49,509 nucleotides of DNA from Herbiconiux sp. (GTDB taxonomy: Bacteria; Actinomycetota; Actinomycetes; Actinomycetales; Microbacteriaceae): assembly GCF_023264895.1 (NCBI RefSeq), contig NZ_JAHFUY010000031.1, positions 1-49,509 of the forward strand, in the 5' to 3' direction. Made by a program: the position numbers and the translations under genes. Below the pieces are notes generated by a model, which did not search any database, was not told where the DNA came from, and worked only from the letters and a program-made list of their open reading frames with translations. This document shows, in pieces, positions 42,934-49,438 of the stretch; the first letter of the stretch is position 1, and every line of letters begins with the position of its first letter.

Positions 42934-43452
42934 ATGACGATCGTTCCCGACACCAAGAACTGGACCTGGGTGCTCGAGCGCGAGTGCCCCGAATGCGGCT
43001 TCGACTCCTCTGCCACGGCGGCGGCGTCGGTGCCCGGGCTGCTGCGCTCCAACGCGGAGGGGTGGCCCGCGGTGCTGGCGCGGCCCGACGTGGCCGTGCG
43101 TCCGGACCCGTCGACGTGGTCGGCGCTCGAGTACGGCGCGCACGTGCGCGACGTGTTCCGCATCGCGAGCGTGCGGTTCGCCCTGCTGCTCGACGAGGAG
43201 GACCCGGAGTTCGCCGACTGGGATCAGGATGCGACGGCGGAGCAGGAGCGCTACGGGTCGCAGGATCCGGCGGAGGTGACCCGCGACCTGGTGGCTGCCG
43301 CCGAGGTGCTCGCGCTGCAGCTCGAGGCGGTGCCGGCGGATGCCTGGGGCCGGCCCGGGCGCCGCAGTGACGGCTCGGTCTTCACGGTGGACACGCTTGC
43401 GCGGTACATCATCCACGACCCGGTGCACCACCTCCACGACGTGCGCGGCTGA
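42934..43452 (+). CDS. DinB-like / maleylpyruvate-isomerase-fold protein
   Basis: A 172-residue protein with the four-helix DinB-type layout: WSALEYGAHVRDVFRIAS gives the first metal-type His, and YIIHDPVHHLHDVRG at the end provides the others (H-x3-H-x2-H). The unusual part is the N-terminus, WTWVLERECPECGFDSSAT, where a CPEC pair could bind metal or thiol. Many actinobacterial relatives act in mycothiol-dependent reactions, so a thiol transferase role is possible but unproven. Transcribed alone from its own promoter. Confidence 0.75.
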   Translation: MTIVPDTKNWTWVLERECPECGFDSSATAAASVPGLLRSNAEGWPAVLARPDVAVRPDPSTWSALEYGAHVRDVFRIASVRFALLLDEEDPEFADWDQDATAEQERYGSQDPAEVTRDLVAAAEVLALQLEAVPADAWGRPGRRSDGSVFTVDTLARYIIHDPVHHLHDVRG

Positions 43453-43501
43453 CGCCTGCGGGCACTCGCGCCCGTCCTGAGCCGGCCGTGCGCGGCTGAC
43501 G
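43441..43501 (+). repeat. Direct repeat of the DinB-like gene end
   Basis: GTGCGCGGCTGACG occurs at 43441-43454, where it encodes the last residues and stop, and again at 43488-43501, 47 bp downstream. This resembles the stop-codon-seeded repeats behind gabD, sdaA and add. Confidence 0.5.
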
Positions 43502-43587
43502 GGTGCCGGCACCCACCCGAGCCCGTCGTGGGCAGGCCGTGCGTCGGGCCACCCCCTCGCCCGGTCCCCGGTGCTTCTTCGCGGGCT

Positions 43588-43641
43588 GGGGTAGCGCTAC
43601 CTGCTCGAAACGCGCGGTTTTCGAGCGGTCGTCGCTACCCC
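43588..43641. repeat. 54-bp symmetric palindrome between convergent genes
   Basis: Two nested stems with exactly the same centre: GGGGTAGCG (43588-43596) with CGCTACCCC (43633-43641), and GCTCGAAA (43603-43610) with TTTCGAGC (43619-43626); the 6-nt spacers on both sides are equal. It lies between the DinB-like gene and the nucleoside hydrolase, which converge. Its sequence is unlike the CGACTTGACA family. Confidence 0.75.
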
Positions 43642-43693
43642 GGTACCCCGTGCGGCGGTTGTCGCTGCCGGGGGGTGTCACGCCGGGTCGGCG

Positions 43694-44647
43694 CTACGCG
43701 GTGCGCTGCGGGTCGCCGATGCGGGTGACGGCGTCGGCCACCAGGGCCCAGAACTTGGCGTGGTCGAGGTCGACCGCCACCTGCGTGGTGCAGTCGGCGG
43801 GTGCGGGGGAGCGGAAGTCGGCCACCGTCATGCCGAGCGTGAGCGTGCCGGTGAGCTCGATGTCGAGCGGGGTCCTTCGCACCGTCATGACGCTCGGGTC
43901 GATCACGAAGGCCACGGCGCACGGGTCGTGCACGGGCGGGTGCTCGAAGCCCTGGGCCTCGAGATAGGTGGTGCCGAAGAACTCGAGCAGGTCGACCACG
44001 AAGCGGCCGGGCGCCGTGTCCATCGACCGGAAGGTCTCGACGACCTCGGGGGTCGCGAGGGCCTGGTGGGTGAGGTCGATCCCGACCATCGTCAGCGGCC
44101 AGCTCTCGTTGAATACGATGTGCGCGGCCTCGGGGTCGATGATGATGTTGAACTCGCTTGTGGCGCTCCAGTTGCCCCCGTGGTAGCCGCCGCCCATGAG
44201 CACGACCTCCTTGATGCGCGGCACGATCCGGGGCTCCTTGCGGGCCGCGATCGCGATGTTCGTGAGTGCGCCGGTGGGAACGAGCGTGACGGTGCCCGGC
44301 TCGTGCGCCATGACGGTCTCGATGATGAGGTCGACGGCGTGGCGGGAGTCGAGCTCGAGGGTGGGCTCGGGCAGCACCGGGCCGTCCATCCCCGACTCAC
44401 CGTGGATGTCGGGCGCCACCTCCACGGGCCGCACGAGCGGACGCGCGCAGCCGGCCGCGAACGGCACGCCCGTGATGCCGGCGATCTCCGCCACGGCGAG
44501 GGCGTTCCGGGTGACCTTCTCGAGCGTCTGGTTGCCCGCGACGGTCGTCACGGCGAGCAGGTCGATCTCGGGGCTGCCGTGCGCCAGCAGGATGGCGATC
44601 GCGTCGTCGTGCCCGGGATCGCAATCGAGGATGATCTTCTGGGCCAC
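43694..44647 (-). CDS. Inosine/uridine-preferring nucleoside hydrolase family enzyme
   Basis: A 317-residue hydrolase cleaving N-ribosides to base and ribose. The calcium and catalytic motif ILDCDPGHDDAIAILLAHG is at the N-terminus; VTTVAGNQTLEKVTRNAL, VPTGALTNIAIA, VVLMGGGYHGGNWSATSEFN with N-x-x-x-D-P-E-A following, and PPVHDPCAVAFVIDP with the catalytic His/Asp complete the family. The start is GTG with AAGGAGG 4 nt upstream. It is divergent from the SAH-hydrolase-like gene across a strong palindromic operator, suggesting joint control by the IclR protein. Confidence 0.93.
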   Translation of the reverse strand: MAQKIILDCDPGHDDAIAILLAHGSPEIDLLAVTTVAGNQTLEKVTRNALAVAEIAGITGVPFAAGCARPLVRPVEVAPDIHGESGMDGPVLPEPTLELDSRHAVDLIIETVMAHEPGTVTLVPTGALTNIAIAARKEPRIVPRIKEVVLMGGGYHGGNWSATSEFNIIIDPEAAHIVFNESWPLTMVGIDLTHQALATPEVVETFRSMDTAPGRFVVDLLEFFGTTYLEAQGFEHPPVHDPCAVAFVIDPSVMTVRRTPLDIELTGTLTLGMTVADFRSPAPADCTTQVAVDLDHAKFWALVADAVTRIGDPQRTA

Positions 44648-44695
44648 GGGGCCTCCTTATGCCTGGTGCACTGTCCTGCACGTCGATTCCTCGAG

Positions 44696-44722
44696 CATAT
44701 ATGAAAACGACCTTCATATGTG
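44696..44722. promoter_or_regulatory. Palindromic operator between nucleoside hydrolase and the SAHH-like operon
   Basis: CATATATGAA (44696-44705), seven bases, TTCATATGTG (44713-44722): symmetric at 9 of 10 pairs. It is AT-rich in a 70% GC region and lies in the 100-bp divergent intergenic stretch, 26 nt before the ATG of the SAHH-like gene. The adjacent iclR gene makes it the prime candidate ligand-controlled binding site. Confidence 0.75.
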
Positions 44723-44735
44723 TTCGGATCTGTGC

Positions 44736-44741
44736 AATACT
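44736..44741 (+). promoter_or_regulatory. -10 element of the SAHH-like operon
   Basis: AATACT ends 7 nt before the ATG at 44748 and starts 14 nt after the palindromic operator, so a bound regulator would cover the -35 region. Confidence 0.5.
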
Positions 44742-44747
44742 CCCTGC

Positions 44748-45962
44748 ATGACCGACACCAGCCTCGAAGCCAGCCTCGAAGCCACCGGCGCCGCGCGCGT
44801 CGAGTGGATCCGCTCCCGCATGCCCCTGCTCGCCGCCGCGCGGGAGGAGCTGTCGCGCACCCGCCCGTTCGACGGCCACCGCATCGGCATGTCGCTGCAC
44901 ATCGAGCCGAAGACCGCGGTGCTCCTCGAGACCCTGTCGGCCGGGGGCGCGGAGATCGTCGGCACCGGCAACCACGGCTCCACGCAGGACGACGTGGTCG
45001 CCTACCTCAACGCCTACGCCTCAGCGAACGGCGCCCCTCCGCTCACGCTCTTCGGCCGCCGGGACGACACGCTCGAGCAGCACCACGCCAACGTCGCGCG
45101 CGTGCTCGACGCGGAGCCCGACATGCTGCTCGACAACGGGGGAGACCTCGCGGCCGGAGTCGTGAGCCGGGGTGTCACGGCCTCGGTGATCGGCGGCACG
45201 GAGGAGACCACCTCCGGCGGCGACCGCCTGCGGAGCGAGCTCGCGGGTGCGGTCCCCTTCCCGATGATCGTCATCAACGACAGCCTGCTCAAGGCGATCG
45301 GTGAGAACAAGCACGCGGTGGGGCAGTCGGTCGTCGAGAGCTTCATGCGCATCACGAATCTCATGGTGCCCGGGCGCAGGTTCGTCGTGTTCGGCTACGG
45401 CTGGTGCGGTCGTGGAGTGGCGCACTACCTGCGGGCGCTCGGCGGCAAGGTCGCCGTGGTCGAGATCGACGAGCTGAAGGCCTTCGAGGCCGCTCTCGAC
45501 GGCTTCCGGGTGTCGACCGCCACCGACCTCGCGCCGTGGGGAGACGTGTTCATCACGGCCACCGGTCACCCCGGGGTGCTCGGTCTCGAGGCCATCGAGC
45601 TCATGCACGACGGTGCGGTGCTCGCGAACTGCGGCCACTTCCCGTGGGAGATCGACGTCGAGGGCCTCCGGGCGGCGGCCACCGCCTCGCGCGAGATCAT
45701 CGAGGCCGTCGAGCGGATCGACCTTCCGAGCGGTCGTCACGTCGTGCTGCTGGCGGGTGGGCGGATGTTCAATCTCGCGGGCAAGGAGCCCAAGGGCAAC
45801 TCGCTCGAGTCGATGGATCTGGGATTCCTGCTGCAGACCCTCTCGCTCGAGCGCGTCGCCCTCGACGCCGCGGCGCTCACGCCGGGTGCGCAGCCCGTGC
45901 CCGACGACATCGATCGCACGATCGCGCGGCGCATGCTCGCGGCGATGCACGCTTCGGAATGA
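44748..45962 (+). CDS. S-adenosylhomocysteine-hydrolase-like NAD-binding enzyme, divergent
   Basis: A 404-residue protein of the SAH hydrolase family, shorter than the usual 430-490. The NAD motif VFGYGWCGRGVAHYL, EIDELKAFEAALDGF, ATGHPGVLGLEAIELMHDGAV and ANCGHFPWEIDV keep the cofactor domain, and Lys182, Asn187, Glu153 and His51 keep the core catalytic set. But positions equal to human Thr57, Glu59, Asp131, Asp190 and Cys195 are Glu53, Lys55, Asn130, Glu186 and Val191; the His of GHPSF is replaced in LAGKEPKGNSLES; and the C-terminal K-x-x-x-Y arm is missing. It therefore probably does not process SAH. Operon with iclR and add. Confidence 0.85.
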   Translation: MTDTSLEASLEATGAARVEWIRSRMPLLAAAREELSRTRPFDGHRIGMSLHIEPKTAVLLETLSAGGAEIVGTGNHGSTQDDVVAYLNAYASANGAPPLTLFGRRDDTLEQHHANVARVLDAEPDMLLDNGGDLAAGVVSRGVTASVIGGTEETTSGGDRLRSELAGAVPFPMIVINDSLLKAIGENKHAVGQSVVESFMRITNLMVPGRRFVVFGYGWCGRGVAHYLRALGGKVAVVEIDELKAFEAALDGFRVSTATDLAPWGDVFITATGHPGVLGLEAIELMHDGAVLANCGHFPWEIDVEGLRAAATASREIIEAVERIDLPSGRHVVLLAGGRMFNLAGKEPKGNSLESMDLGFLLQTLSLERVALDAAALTPGAQPVPDDIDRTIARRMLAAMHASE

Positions 45963-46798
45963 CCATGTCGGAGGAGCCGGCGGGACCGTCGGAGGCGAAG
46001 GCGACGCCGGAGTACTCGGCGCCGGCCCTCGACAAGGGGCTCGACATCCTCGAGCTGCTGGCCGAGACCGAGGGCGGCCTCGGCCAGCTCGAGATCGCGC
46101 AGGCGATCGGGCGGTCGCCCGGGCAGATCTTCCGGATGCTGGCCACCCTCGAACGGCGCGGGTACGTCTTCCGCGAGCGTCAGTCGGGTCTCTACACGCT
46201 CTCGATGCGCATGTTCGAGCTCGCCCACCGGCACGAGCCCGTGCGTGCGCTGAGCGCCGCCGGGCTGCCGGTCATGCGCCGGCTCGCCGACGAGCTGCAG
46301 CAGTCGTGCAACCTCGCCGTGATCGACGCCGAGATGGTGCGGGTGATCGCGCAGGTCGAGAGCCCGAGCGACTTCGGCTTCCGCGTGCGGGTGGGGGCGC
46401 TGTTCCCCCTCGCCACCGCCACGGGGCTCGTGCTCGGGGCGTTCCGGGCGAGTGGTGCGGCCGACACGACCGGTGCGACCGACACGACCGGTGCAGCGGA
46501 CACGACCTGTGCGGCAGAGGCATCCGCCGGCGTCCTCGATCAGTGGGTGTTCGAGAGGATGCTCGTCGAGGCGTTCCTGGAGCTGCCCGACTCGCGTCAG
46601 CCCTCCATCACCGACGTCGTCGTGCCCATCCTCCGGCCCGACCGCACCGCGGTGGCCGCACTCACGGTGCCCTACGTCGCCACGAGCCTCAGCGCGAAGG
46701 CTCCTTCGACGGTCATCGAGAGGGCCCGACGAGCGGCCGAGGAGATCGCCGAATCGCTCGCGCTCGCCGGCTCCCCACACCCTAGGCTGGTGCCATGA
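45959..46798 (+). CDS. IclR-family transcriptional regulator
   Basis: A 279-residue regulator. The winged helix-turn-helix is at about residues 20-80 (PALDKGLDILELLAETEGGL, EIAQAIGRSPGQIFRMLATL, RRGYVFRE). The effector domain follows (about 95-270) with LADELQQSCNLAVID, VGALFPLATATGLVLGAF and the final TVIERARRAAEEIAESL. In place of the usual short loop after GLVLGAF it has three 18-bp repeats coding for A-x-D-T-T-G units, an insertion near the effector pocket. The ATG overlaps the SAHH-like stop by 4 nt. It is the likely ligand-sensing switch for the operator at 44.7 kb. Confidence 0.92.
   Translation: MTMSEEPAGPSEAKATPEYSAPALDKGLDILELLAETEGGLGQLEIAQAIGRSPGQIFRMLATLERRGYVFRERQSGLYTLSMRMFELAHRHEPVRALSAAGLPVMRRLADELQQSCNLAVIDAEMVRVIAQVESPSDFGFRVRVGALFPLATATGLVLGAFRASGAADTTGATDTTGAADTTCAAEASAGVLDQWVFERMLVEAFLELPDSRQPSITDVVVPILRPDRTAVAALTVPYVATSLSAKAPSTVIERARRAAEEIAESLALAGSPHPRLVP
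46457..46510 (+). repeat. 18-bp in-frame tandem repeat inside iclR
   Basis: Three consecutive 18-bp units (46457, 46475, 46493) each encode A-A/T-D-T-T-G/C. The repeat preserves the reading frame and lies where family members have a short loop. Confidence 0.85.
46783..46788 (+). promoter_or_regulatory. Internal -10 element before add
   Basis: TAGGCT inside the 3' end of iclR ends 7 nt before the add ATG, so adenosine deaminase can probably be made independently of the upstream operon. Confidence 0.45.
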
Positions 46799-47916
46799 CT
46801 GCAGCACCTGAGGAATACCTCGTCCCCGGCACCGACATCAGCTTCAACTCGCTCCCCAAGATCTCGCTGCACGACCACCTCGACGGTGGCCTGCGTCCGG
46901 CGACCATCATCGAGCTCGCCGACGAGATCGGTCTCGAGATCCCGTCGACCGACGACATCGAGCTCGGCGAGTGGTTCGAGGACAGCGCCGACTCGGGCTC
47001 GCTGCCCACCTACCTCGCCACCTTCGATGTCACGATCGGCGTCATGCAGACCCGCGAGGGGCTCATCCGCGTGGCTCGGGAGTTCGTGAACGACCTCGTG
47101 GCCGACGGAGTCATCTACGGCGAGGTGCGCTGGGCCCCCGAGCAGCACCTCACCAAGGGCCTCACCCTCGACGAGGTCGTCGAGGCCGTGCAGGAGGGGA
47201 TCGAGCTCGGCAGCGACGACGCCCGAGGCGCCGGCCGCAACATCCGCGTCGGCCAGCTCATCACCGCCATGCGTCACGCCGACCGCGGTCTCGAGATCGC
47301 CGAGCTCGCCGTGCGCCACCGCGACCGCGGCGTCGTGGGCTTCGACATCGCGGGTGCCGAGGCCGGGTTCCCCGCCGCCAACCAGCGCGCGGCGTTCGAC
47401 TACCTCGCCCAGAACTTCTTCCCCACCACCGTGCACGCCGGCGAGGCCGATGGCCTCGACAGCATCCGAGGTGCGCTCTTCGACGGCCGGGCGCTGCGCC
47501 TCGGCCACGGCGTGCGCCTCGCGGAGGACATCGAAATCGAGCGCCAGGACGACGACAACACCTATGTCTCGCTCGGCCGCCTCGCCCAGTGGGTCAAGGA
47601 CCGCGAGATCGCCCTCGAGCTCTCGCCCTCGTCGAACCTGCAGACCGGCGCCATCGCGGCGTGGGGCGACGAGCTCGTCGACCACCCCTTCGACCTGCTC
47701 TACCAGCTCGGCTTCCAGGTCACCGTCAACCCCGACAACCGCCTGATGAGCAACACCACCATCAGCCGGGAGCTGGCGCTCCTCACCGACGCGTTCGGCT
47801 ACGACCTCGCCGACATCGAGGTGTTCCAGCTCAATGCCGCGGCTGCCACGTTCCTGCCGCTCGAAGATCGCGAAGACCTCGCCGACGCCATCTCGGACGG
47901 CTTCGACGAGGCCTGA
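46795..47916 (+). CDS. add: Adenosine deaminase
   Basis: A 373-residue zinc hydrolase turning adenosine into inosine and deoxyadenosine into deoxyinosine. Seen: the zinc-binding KISLHDHLDGGLRPATI, VIYGEVRWAPEQH, GFDIAGAEAGFP, TTVHAGEADGLDSI with the catalytic HAGE, LRLGHGVRL, LELSPSSNLQTG and VTVNPDNRLMSNTTIS. The length is usual. The ATG overlaps the iclR stop by 4 nt and has its own likely -10. It would supply inosine to the divergent nucleoside hydrolase. Confidence 0.95.
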   Translation: MTAAPEEYLVPGTDISFNSLPKISLHDHLDGGLRPATIIELADEIGLEIPSTDDIELGEWFEDSADSGSLPTYLATFDVTIGVMQTREGLIRVAREFVNDLVADGVIYGEVRWAPEQHLTKGLTLDEVVEAVQEGIELGSDDARGAGRNIRVGQLITAMRHADRGLEIAELAVRHRDRGVVGFDIAGAEAGFPAANQRAAFDYLAQNFFPTTVHAGEADGLDSIRGALFDGRALRLGHGVRLAEDIEIERQDDDNTYVSLGRLAQWVKDREIALELSPSSNLQTGAIAAWGDELVDHPFDLLYQLGFQVTVNPDNRLMSNTTISRELALLTDAFGYDLADIEVFQLNAAAATFLPLEDREDLADAISDGFDEA

Positions 47917-47960
47917 GCCGCGCGGGTCGGGCTGAGCTGCGCGGGTCAGGGCCTGACCCG
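47913..47960 (+). repeat. 19-bp repeat on the add stop codon, followed by a hairpin
   Basis: CTGAGCCGCGCGGGTCGGG (47913-47931) contains the add stop, and a near copy CTGAGCTGCGCGGGTCAGG (47932-47950) follows directly. The second unit merges into a CGGGTCAGG/CCTGACCCG stem (47942-47960) that may stop transcription between the convergent add and VOC genes; there is no U-tract. Confidence 0.5.
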
Positions 47961-47966
47961 GGCTGT

Positions 47967-48356
47967 TCATCCCTGAGCGCCCGCGGCGTAGTCCGGCAGT
48001 TCCTGCAGCGCCCACTCGTTGCCGTCGGGGTCGCTGAAGTACACGAAGCGGCCCCACTGCTGCTCGTCGACCTCCCCGGTCGCCACGCCCTGCGCGAGCA
48101 GATGCTCACGAGCCTCGTCGGCATCCGGAACCACGATCTGCACGCCCTTCTGCGATCCGGGCGCCATCTCGGTGATGCCGGTGCCGAGCACGATGGAGCA
48201 CGCGGAGCCGGGCGGCGTGAGCTGCACGAAGCGGAGGTCGTCCGACACCACGTGGTCGTGGTCGGCGTGGAAGCCGATGCGCGTGTAGAAGTCCTTCGCG
48301 CGATCGACGTCGGTCACCGGGATGGCGACGAGTTCGATCTTCCAGTCGAGCGTCAT
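47967..48356 (-). CDS. VOC-superfamily (glyoxalase/bleomycin-resistance fold) protein
   Basis: A 129-residue single-domain protein with two beta-alpha-beta-beta-beta halves: KIELVAIPVTDVDRAKDFYT at the start, FVQLTPPGSACSIVLG in the middle, and FVYFSDPDGNEWALQE at the end with the conserved D-P-D-G-N and metal-type Glu. The usual N-terminal metal His is not in the common place (VAIPV instead of H-x-x-x). AAGGAG lies 5 nt before the ATG. Function unknown; thiol-linked or small-molecule binding is typical. Confidence 0.85.
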   Translation of the reverse strand: MTLDWKIELVAIPVTDVDRAKDFYTRIGFHADHDHVVSDDLRFVQLTPPGSACSIVLGTGITEMAPGSQKGVQIVVPDADEAREHLLAQGVATGEVDEQQWGRFVYFSDPDGNEWALQELPDYAAGAQG

Positions 48357-48513
48357 GGAATCTCCTTCCGGGAGGCCGCACCGGCGCGACCGGGCACCGG
48401 TGGCCGGCATCTTCGATGCGTCCACCGTACGGTGCGGCCTGGGAGTGACGGAAGGGGCACGTGCGGCGAACTCACCGGTTGCCGGCCGAGCGGACTGGCA
48501 TACTGCTCAGACG

Positions 48514-49032
48514 ATGACGTACACGTTCTCCGAGCCGCTCCCCGACACCGCGATCGCCCTCGGCATCGAGGCCGATGACTGGCGAGACGCCGTGCGCTCG
48601 GTGGGCGCTGCGCTCGAGGCATCCGGATGCACCGACGCCTCCTACTCCGAGCGGATGATCGCGCTGGTCGAGGAGTACGGCCCGTACATCGTGATCGCCC
48701 CCGGACTCGCCATGGCCCACGCGCGCCCGGGGCCCGACGTGCACGCCTCGGGGCTCGCCGTCGTGACTCTGGCCACTCCGGTGCACTTCGGGCACGCGCA
48801 CAACGACCCGGTGTCGGTCGTGATCGGGCTCGCGGCCACGGAAGCCGACTCCCACGTCGCCGCGGTCGCCGCACTCGCCAACGTCTTCAACGACGAGTCC
48901 GTGGTGCCGGCGCTCGCCTCCGCTCGTGATGCCGACGACGTGCGGCGGCTGCTCGCAGGCGAGGCGGAGGCGCACGATGGCGGGACGGGTGCCGACGGCT
49001 CCGACGCCGCCGCGCGTTCTGACCTATCCTGA
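48514..49032 (+). CDS. PTS EIIA component (mannitol/ascorbate type)
   Basis: A 172-residue cytoplasmic phosphotransfer protein. The EIIA type-2 fold has the phospho-His in GLAMAHARPGPDVHASG near residue 70, preceded by SERMIALVEEYGPYIVIAPG and followed by VVTLATPVHFGHAHNDPV. The last 20 residues are an Ala/Gly/Asp-rich tail. A CATACT hexamer lies about 10 nt upstream of the ATG. It is followed directly by an EIIB gene; no membrane EIIC is inside the window, so the sugar cannot be named. Confidence 0.9.
   Translation: MTYTFSEPLPDTAIALGIEADDWRDAVRSVGAALEASGCTDASYSERMIALVEEYGPYIVIAPGLAMAHARPGPDVHASGLAVVTLATPVHFGHAHNDPVSVVIGLAATEADSHVAAVAALANVFNDESVVPALASARDADDVRRLLAGEAEAHDGGTGADGSDAAARSDLS
49025..49030 (+). 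promoter_or_regulatory. -10 element of the EIIB gene, leaderless geometry
   Basis: TATCCT ends 7 nt before the GTG at 49037; it overlaps the end of the EIIA gene. Confidence 0.45.
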
Positions 49033-49036
49033 ACTC

Positions 49037-49309
49037 GTGAAGATCGTTGCCATCTGCGGTGCCGGCATCGGCACCTCCGAGATCCTCCGGGTGAACGCCC
49101 TGCGCGCGCTCGGCCGGCTCGACATCGACGCCGAGGTCAGCGCCTCCGACGTGGCGAGCGTGGCGGCTGCGGCGGCCGACGCCCAGGTCATCCTCACTTC
49201 GCCCGAGCTCGTCTCGCGCATCGGGGCCACGAACGCCGACGTCGTGGTGATCGAGAACTACTTCGACCTCGACGAGATCACCGCCAAGCTCGAGATCGCC
49301 GTCGGCTGA
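49037..49309 (+). CDS. PTS EIIB component (ascorbate/SgaB-like)
   Basis: A 90-residue protein with the EIIB lactose/ascorbate-type fold: VKIVAICGAGIGTSEILRVN holds the phospho-Cys with the P-loop-like G-x-G-T-S, and the C-terminal IENYFDLDEITAKLEIAVG completes it. The frame is open upstream inside EIIA, but the GTG at 49037 is the family start. With EIIA it would phosphorylate a sugar entering through a separate EIIC, expected just right of the window or elsewhere. A long palindrome follows the stop codon. Confidence 0.88.
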   Translation: MKIVAICGAGIGTSEILRVNALRALGRLDIDAEVSASDVASVAAAAADAQVILTSPELVSRIGATNADVVVIENYFDLDEITAKLEIAVG

Positions 49310-49351
49310 GCGGGCCCGCCGCGCGGCCCGCGGCGTCGCCCCGAGGCCCCG

Positions 49352-49438
49352 CGACTTGACAGTAGGTGCGCGAATAGCCGCCGACTTGGCACATCTTGTG
49401 TCAAGTCGGCGCTCTTACGCGCACCTACTGTCAAGTCG
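49352..49438. repeat. Long intergenic palindrome, family copy 3 (opposite orientation)
   Basis: Two 42-nt arms (49352-49393 and 49397-49438) separated by TCT are complementary at 36 of 42 positions. The ends are again CGACTTGACA/TGTCAAGTCG. The loop TCT is the reverse complement of AGA in copies 1 and 2, so this copy is inverted. It lies 42 nt after the EIIB stop; the gene on its other side is outside the window. Confidence 0.9.
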
